DNA from: Phlegmacium glaucopus
Lineage: Eukaryota > Basidiomycota > Agaricomycetes > Agaricales > Cortinariaceae
Assembly: GCA_015039465.1 (NCBI GenBank)
Contig: MU130036.1
Location: forward strand, 213,905 to 277,904
Reading direction: 5' to 3'
DNA: 64,000 nucleotides
The position numbers and the translations under genes were made by a program. The notes under the pieces were generated by a model that did no database searches, had not been told where the DNA came from, and saw only the letters and a program-made list of their open reading frames with translations. Position 1 is the stretch's first letter, and every line of letters begins with the position of its first letter. This document shows, piece by piece, positions 57,507-64,000 of the stretch.

Positions 57507-60108
57507 ATGAGCACAATTCCAAATAATACTATGGAAAGTACACCTAAAACACGAAGGGAATGGACCATCCAGGAGGTCTGTGCCCTTGTACAGGCAAAGT
57601 TCGGGAAGCGTCCATGCTGGTACCAAATCAAAACGGCGCTTGCTTTGTACAGCGGCAAAGATGTTATTGGCTGTGCTCCAACGGGAGCCGGGAAAACCTT
57701 GTCATTCTGGATACCTCTGCTCATGGCTCTGGAAGAAGGACGGAATGCGATGACAATTGTGGTCACCCCACTCAACTTGCTTGGAAAGCAAAATGAGGCC
57801 CTTTTGGACGAAGCAGGACTTTCAGGCATAGCCATCAGCATGAAGAATGCGAATGTAGAGACCTGGAAGGTACGAGATCACCTGAACATATAAACAGATC
57901 AGCTAACATATGTGAGCAGGATATTGAAAATGGGAAATACAATGTCGTGATTGTCAATCCAGAGATTCTAATGAGTAATGAAGAAGTCGAGAAGCTTTGG
58001 AAAAAGGCAGATTTCACAAAGCACCTCCTAAACTTCATCTTTGACGAAGGACATTGTATCAGTCAATGGGGAAGCTTTCGAAAAGAATACGCACATTTAG
58101 GAGCATTGCGCTATCTCATCCCGGAACATGTTCCCTTCTATATAGCTTCGGCTACACTCCCTCTTCCTATCCTCCTTGATATAATCGACATTCTACAACT
58201 CAGGATTGATAAAACTGAGCAGATTTTGCGTTCAAATGATCGCCCAGAAATCAGTTTGATGGTCCGATGCCTTGTCTACCCTGCAAACAAATTTCAGGAC
58301 CTTCAGTTTCTCATACCAGATAGTTTCAAAGAAGGAGATACCTTAGATCCTTTTCTTGTATTCTTCGATGGAAAGAAAGAGGCCGAAAATGCATGTAAGA
58401 CCATTCGTATGCTATTACCAGTAGCAGATCAGCAAAAGATCAGATGGTTTCATGCAGATTTGACACAAGAGGAGAGGGAAGAACTGTGTGAGAAGATGAG
58501 ATCTGGGGAGGTATTTGGTCTTTTCTGCACAGACGCATTTGGAATGGTAAATTTTGAAATAATATTCAAATAAGTTCTTACTCAAAAATATCAGGGAATG
58601 GACTTACCGAATATCAAGATTGTTGTACAGTGGAAGGCAACATGCACCCTCTGCACACTTTGGCAGCGATTTGGTCGAGGAGCACGTGGGCCTGGTCAGA
58701 CAGGGATGGCGGTTCTTCTCGTTGAGAAGAAAGATACAGATGAAGAACGAAAAGCTAAAGCTAAGAAAGTTATAGCAGCTGCTCTGAAGAAGTCGAAGGA
58801 GGGAATTGGAACTGGATCAAAGAGGAAATCAACAAATCAACTCAATCCCACGGCAAAGAGACCAGCACTCACTGACAGAACAACATCAGTTCTCAACCAA
58901 GCCACTGACATCATTGATTCTGCCGATCCGATACTACCCAACACTCCAACATCCAAGGGAACACCAGAGGAAACCTTGAAAGAAACAAAGCGTGCCCACT
59001 ATGCAAAGCGGGCCAGAAAGGTGACAACAACACAGAGTTCAGTTACGAAGGGGAAGGATAAGGTTGTAGAGGTGGGAAGTGCAATGGATGATTTCATCAA
59101 TGCCCATCTTCATTTCAAATGTCGTCGAGTGGTTCCCATGCTTGTATTTGGGAATGATCAAAGGCATGCATTGTTTCGGTCCATATTACCGCTTATATCC
59201 ACTCATTGTAATTCTTTTCTTAGCTATCAACGATCATCTGAAGTGTGACAATTCAACTGCGGAGGGCTGCGCTCGCTGTAGGCCCAAGATCCATAATATT
59301 TGTTGTGATCTCTGCCACCCAGCTGCATTTGAACACCTCAAAGTTCCCGCCCTTCCCAAACCTATGAAGCAATCAGCAAAGTCTACAATCAGAACCTATA
59401 CAATGACCCCCAAGGATCAGAAACTTCAAGATGCCTTATTTGACTGGCGTGATATCGAGGCCTTATCAAAATTCAAACCAGCAATTATCGAAATCTTTGG
59501 GCCTGGTCTTTTTATTTCGGACGACATTATCGCACGCATTGTTGACTGTGCACAAGTCGGCAAGTTGCATACAGTCTCTCAGCTGATCAAGGAGACGAGC
59601 TGGTGCGATGATTGGGCAAAGGAATTTGGCCCATCTCTGCTCCATATTGTTTGCGAATACTATCCACCACCAGCTCCACCAACCGCTCCTGCTCAACTTG
59701 AGGCTGCCAGTGCTATCACAAGCACTGCCTCTGATGTTCAACCGTCTGTATCTCGAAAACGCGCACCACAAAGATGTTCGGCATGCCAGGAGCTTGGTCA
59801 TAACAGTATGCTCTTATATTTTATATTCTATTCACGCTAATAACTATCTTATAGGCTCAAATAGCAAATGTCCAAAGAAAATTGAAGGTCGGCGTGTCCA
59901 GCTTGAAGCTTCAGGAAGAAATGCTGGCAACGAGAACGTCATTCCATCAAACTTTACACCTCCACAGCTCCCACTCGCTCCTCAGTATGCCCATCCTCAA
60001 TATCCCTACCAATACCATCATCCCGAGATGGGCCATCAATATCAGCAATATCACCCAGCTATGTTCTACTATCAGCGCCCTCCAAACCCTCCTCTGCCGC
60101 CACCCTAG
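57507..60108 (+). CDS. RecQ-like DNA helicase of element J
   Basis: SF2 helicase of RecQ type, from ATG 57507 to TAG 60106-60108. Motif 0/Q region KRPCWYQIKTALALYSGKDV; motif I GCAPTGAGKTLSFW (Walker A); II FDEGHCISQWG (DEAH variant DEGH with the RecQ aromatic-rich HCISQWG loop); III IASATLP; IV FLVFFDGKKEAE; V FCTDAFGMGMDLPNI; VI QRFGRGARG. Introns at about 57870-57920 and 58546-58594; another near 59200 is unresolved because the frame switches between NDQR and NDHLKCD; one at 59809-59855. After the helicase core: a Lys-rich linker, a Cys cluster (KCDNSTAEGCARC, CCDLC), a predicted helical region, a zinc knuckle CSACQELGHN...KC and a Pro/Tyr/His-rich tail. Expected to unwind DNA; in this element it may assist excision or repair of the donor site (inference). 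Confidence 0.88.
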
Positions 60109-62876
60109 ACATCGAGGCTTCCATCATCCTCAACTTCAACATCCTGTTCTGCATCTTCACCTAACTCGCCGCTTGAACCGCTTGCATTCGAGTTACCTGG
60201 TGCATGTCCTGTCATAGCCATATGCATCCCCTTTGCCTTCGCATCAACAATGTTGTACGCCATCCTACCCCTCACTTCTGTATGTGTCGATTCTGTCCGC
60301 ATGTAGTCGCCCAGCTTGTCAAATGTATTTTTCATTTTTGGAGGCGAGTGCCGTATTGTCTTGTGCTCCAAGCAGAACATCTGTTCAAACTGGATGCGGA
60401 TGCTCTTATATACCTCAATCAGTGCCGATTCCTTCATTATACGTTCTTGCGTATGGTTTGAGAATTTTCCTCCATAAATGCGCTGACAGAAACATTAGTA
60501 TTCCACATCCTTATACCATAACTATATTCACCTTTATATACAAATTGTTGTGTTCAATAATCCAGTCAATGGCACGGAAATGTCCTTTTTTTCCTGTTGG
60601 ATTGCAGAGGATATTCATGCGGACAGCATGACTAAATTCCATGCTAAAGTCAGCGGCGCATCAACAAACGAATTATTAACAACACACCGCAAGCTCTCTG
60701 GGTAAACAAAATGTACGTCTTCCAAATAACGTCTCATCTCTGCTGCATATTTATGCTTGCCACAGCCCGCAAATATAAATATCCATGGCATGAAGCATGT
60801 CTCCACTCGACCAATGTCACCGTGATTTAGGCCATGCGATATCTCTTCGTAAAGTAGGAAATACTCCTCGCGCAATATCATGTTTTCAAGTTGCTGATCA
60901 CGGTCTCCAGCATTCCGGGTACGCATTCTGCTAAAATTTGCTGATGTTGGATGTTGCAATGCTATTTCTGTTGCCATTTCTACTAAGATATTCCATTCAG
61001 GTGCCAGTGCTGCAAAATCTTCTAGTGATGCTACACTTGGGAATCGAGCTTTTGCAGCAAGCCTCCAAACCTCGAGACGAGACACAATCCCAACGTGTTG
61101 AATGCATTCATGCATTTTTCGAAACCCAGGTTTGGTTTCAATCTTGTGTGTCTCCTTGGGTCGTATTTGACCTATATGTGTTATTAGGTCATTTGGACTG
61201 GACTCCTTCGCTTTGTTGTGGATGAAGATTCGCCATATTGCATCGGCACATGCCATCTTGAGGTGGAAGAGGCCCATCACCGGTACCATGAATTGTACAC
61301 GACCCCAAGCTGTTGACTCGTCTGCCCGTGTTGCTCGCAGGCTGCGTAGATGTTGGATAGTGAGAAGATCTCCGGATATGAGGATGACATGATTCTGTGG
61401 GTCTTGTGCACCCGGTGTACGATTAGGATCACCTACGCCGCTTTGAAGAAAGAACATCTCCAATGCACTGGCATTTGTCCCTGGTGAGCTGGGGCTTATA
61501 TCGAGAGTTCGCAATGGTGTTTGAATTGTCTTGACAAGCGGAATTTCATCAACAACCTCTGGATTGCCAAGCAACTTCTTAAACTTGTGGAAGTAGGGTG
61601 GGCCAAATTCGACAAGGTCGGAAAGGTATTTCCAAGCATTAAATCTCTTCCGGCGCGATGGCCCAGATACAATCTCCTCTGAATGAATTTCAAGCAGCTT
61701 TTCGAACGGTATGTTTGGTATATCCTGTTGGAGGGCATTGAAATTATGTTGATATCTCTTCCACAGGAAATCGGAGCAATTGAGGTCATCCAGTGAGATG
61801 TTATGCATTAATGGAAGCATAGACGCAGTTGTGAGATGTACAAGGGTATTGAAAGGGTTTTCGACAGTTGGCACCAAATGTTTAAGGTCAATGTCAAGGT
61901 TGTCGTATGCATAAAGTGTGAGCAGAGACTTTCTGAGCTTTCGAATGGCTGTACTGGACTCCTTTGAAAGGTTTGACACTGCATTAATTATTGTTGATGG
62001 TGATATTGATACACCCAGGTGAGCGAGAAGCTCTAGGACAGTCTCCGGCGTGTTTGCCGCATGAAGAAAAACACCGACTATGCTCTGCAATGCGTTGCAC
62101 TGCTGATTGCTGCTCTGCATCATGATACTCAAGCAGAAGACTTGTTTCTACAAAATACCTGTAAGTTTTTCGTGCATATGTGACATCGCTCTCATACTTA
62201 CAATCACTATTAGGGCATCAAGCTGTCCCTCAACTTGTTCCATCAAATCCTCAGGTGCATCGTCGTCCTCGTCAACCAACCCAATATCATCATCAACGGT
62301 CTCTCTTCCATCTCCAGTGGAATCTCCCATCGCTATATCACCATCATTCAATCGGGGACCCAGGTTATGGTTTGCAGAGCCAGCCTTCTTGAATGCGAGT
62401 TGTGCTCGTCTCTGATTTGCAGCAGGATCGGAAGCAAGTAGTTTAGCGAGCAGTCGCCAAAGATCAGGTGCGTGATAGCTCATCTGCGTTGATAGCTTGT
62501 CGATCTTGGTCTCTATTAGTTGAACCTCCATTATCTTGCCAGGACTAAAACAAAACCCACTCTCCTTCGCTGTCAACTCTAACACCTGCTTTTGATATCC
62601 TTTCTCGGCACTTCGAAAAGCCCATTGAATGGCCTTATCAGCAGTTGAATGAGCAGATGCAAGGTCATTAAGAATAAGATTCAAGTCCTCGATGATTGAC
62701 TCAGTGACAGGGTGGTCCTGGAATATGTTTGTGGCAAGGATTCCGTGAAGAAACTGATAGGGTGTGATTCCAGCATCCTCGAAAGCATTCAAGATTATTT
62801 TGATCTCGTTAATGTGTGGTACTGCGCCGGCCATTCCGAGTCTGTAGTAAGCCCTGTCACTGGCATTGAATCCCAC
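60105..62876 (-). CDS. DUF6589 protein of element J (candidate transposase)
   Basis: From Met 62876 to TAG at 60107-60105. Introns at about 62200-62157, 60665-60627 and 60531-60481, after which frames join well (NNS to HAVRMNILCNPTGKKGHFRA). N-terminal helical region; IMMQSSNQQCNALQSIVGVF; then the DUF6589 core: NHVILISGDLLTIQHLRSLR, WGRVQFMVPVMGLFHLKMAC, ADAIWRIFIHNKAK, QIRPKETHKI, GFRKMHECIQHVGIVSRLEV, ENMILREEYFLLYEEISHGL, IFAGCGKHKYAAEMRRYLED, HFVYPESL; end with ESALIEVYKSIRIQFEQMFC and an acidic tail. The order 'strand-GD-LT ... F-H-K-M ... late Glu' is compatible with an RNase H-like DDE fold, but the acidic triad is my inference. DUF6589 has, as far as I recall, no assigned function. 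No stops. Being the only other gene in a TIR element, it is the best transposase candidate. Confidence 0.85.
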
Positions 62877-63058
62877 AGGTGTTTTTAACTCATTCTTAAA
62901 CAGGACACATATGCATGTATTAGTTTATATGACATTGAGGGCTACTACAACTACTTAATGCCAACGCGCTACTGTGCTAACTTGTAACTACTGCGCTGAC
63001 TTGTAGCTATATTCTTATCGTACTAGAATCACGGTCTTGTCACTCATTGCCAAATTTG

Positions 63059-63235
63059 GAACCCAACCTTGGGGTTAATCAGTGGTCTCCGAGATCACCG
63101 ACCAACTTTTCCGGCAGCCGCTCTCTCGCGAGCTCGAGACCTTAGGTTTGTTTATTTGTTCAGCCATCAATTATTACATAAGCTCCCTAATAGTAAGAAT
63201 AGCTCGCGAGATGAGCAGCTGCTTTTAGGAGCCTG
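63059..63235. repeat. Right terminal inverted repeat of element J
   Basis: 177 bp, inverse of 57242-57418 with scattered mismatches, ends GCTTTTAGGAGCCTG. Confidence 0.92.
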
Positions 63236-63244
63236 CTCACGAAT

Positions 63245-64000
63245 AAGTCCGTGTAATGCGGCAGTATGTCGGCAGTCCCTAGCTATCAGCTGGCTGTCCC
63301 CATGTTATATGGTCGGGAAGGACGGCACCTTCCCATATAAGGCATAACCCCCCCTAATACCAAGTAGGTCTGTAGAGTTAAGCGCATCAGCGTGGAATCC
63401 TCGGCTTCTGATTTGGTAGTGACTACAGTCCTTTAGAGGTCAGTAGGTGTACACCTTTTAGGATAATGGTTAAGTACGCTGATAGCTATCCTTGTCACGT
63501 GCGAGATCAAAGTCCATGCTCTATGTTCATCGGTTCGATTCCCTTAGACCGCAAATTTTTATCCGGACACAAAAAACGGCTCCTGAGGCCGCTTTCGCCT
63601 CCACTCCGCCTGCGGCGGTAGGACATTTGTCAGGATATTCGGGGTAGCCGGACTCAAACATCTGACCAAACAACTCTGACGAACTGCCTGGAAGTTTTTT
63701 ACAGCTAACGGCAAAATGCTAGATCCATTAAGCTTCTTCTTGGCTTCTCCTGTTCCTCTGGGATGCAGCGAAAGTTTCTGGCCATGGCACAGCAGTTCAA
63801 CGGCAGTGTGCTGGCGGTGATAGGCTGATAATATTCTTGATTCTTACAAGCAGACACCAACTACAGCGACGACAACCGTGACTCCACTCCACCATATACG
63901 ATACACGAGGCGCCTTCCAAGTTCAACCTCTCGTAAAGGCCCTCACCCAACGGAATCTTTCGGGAATAATGGGGAAATATTTCAGGAGAACGTATCACAC
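63245..64000. other. No gene; repeat K fragment and weak tRNA-like sequence
   Basis: 63545-63725 shares gctcctgaggccgc, tccgcctgcgg, gacatttgtcaggatattcgg and gcaaaatgctag with repeat K at 56540-56690. At 63467-63550 an A-box-like tggttaagtacgc and a perfect B box ggttcgattcc are 70 bp apart, followed by a T run, but stems do not fold, so at most a tRNA-derived relic. Confidence 0.45.

Larger units (their letters stand above)
57242..63235. mobile_element. Two-gene TIR element J: RecQ-like helicase plus DUF6589
   Basis: 5,994-bp element with terminal inverted repeats of 177 bp (57242-57418 and 63059-63235), about 95% identical, beginning CAGGCTCCTAAAAGCAGC. It is flanked by a perfect 9-bp target duplication CTCACGAAT (57233-57241 and 63236-63244). 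The only genes are two convergent ones filling the interior. A 9-bp duplication is seen with Mutator-like and a few other DDE transposons. The TIRs contain several ctcgcgag palindromes. No MULE, hAT, CACTA or KDZ transposase is recognisable, so transposition is probably carried out by one of the two proteins. The perfect duplication and open genes suggest recent activity. Confidence 0.93.

Noticed and set aside
63467..63550. Functional tRNA gene
   Set aside because: A and B boxes are present but acceptor and T stems do not pair and the spacing is odd.

Overview
This window looks like repeat-dense chromosomal DNA of a mushroom-forming basidiomycete (Agaricomycetes). The evidence is the short GT-AG introns of about 45-65 bp, a Plavaka-type (CACTA-like) transposase, a hAT transposase with 8-bp target duplications, a chromodomain Ty3/Gypsy element and a DUF6589-type protein. 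I cannot name the species. There are no rRNA genes and no convincing tRNA genes, and most of the 64 kb is nested mobile DNA.

Layout. 0-9 kb: a decayed Ty1/Copia element split by a 1.35-kb repeat (family A), another A copy split by a 2.4-kb foldback element (C), and part of a third A copy at the left edge. 9.5-19 kb: a small inverted-repeat element (E1), a complete hAT transposon (11497-15143) holding the only assembly gap, a dioxygenase-like relic and E2. 19.6-30.8 kb: an A copy split by a full-length Gypsy chromovirus (20379-30171, identical 5-bp target duplications), itself hit by a 1.33-kb solo LTR and by E3. 31-36.4 kb: two non-autonomous hAT-like elements (G, I), the latter containing E4. 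39-46 kb: a decayed Plavaka transposon with a divergent accessory gene, split by a small LTR-like insertion. 46-55.3 kb: the most host-like stretch, with a small secreted cysteine-rich protein gene, a signal-peptide plus single-TM protein gene, a chimeric duplicated pseudogene of both, and foldback element D. 55.6-56.4 kb: MITE H with a tRNA-like insert. 57242-63235: a 5,994-bp element with 177-bp terminal inverted repeats and perfect 9-bp target duplications, carrying only two convergent genes, a RecQ-like helicase and a DUF6589 protein.

Main points. (1) The 57-63 kb RecQ/DUF6589 element is the best candidate for an undescribed mobile system: its boundaries are exact, both genes look largely intact, and their stop codons share one CTAG. 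(2) Bases 13157-13887 read as hAT transposase only when complemented without reversal, so this block is stored backwards without complementing; that is an assembly error, not biology. (3) The Gypsy element has two extra ORFs after pol: a double zinc-knuckle protein and a BTB/POZ-like protein. (4) Four MITEs share termini and 8-bp duplications but have different short-repeat arms. (5) Nearly all stops in the decayed coding regions are CGA-to-TGA changes, the signature of CpG deamination.
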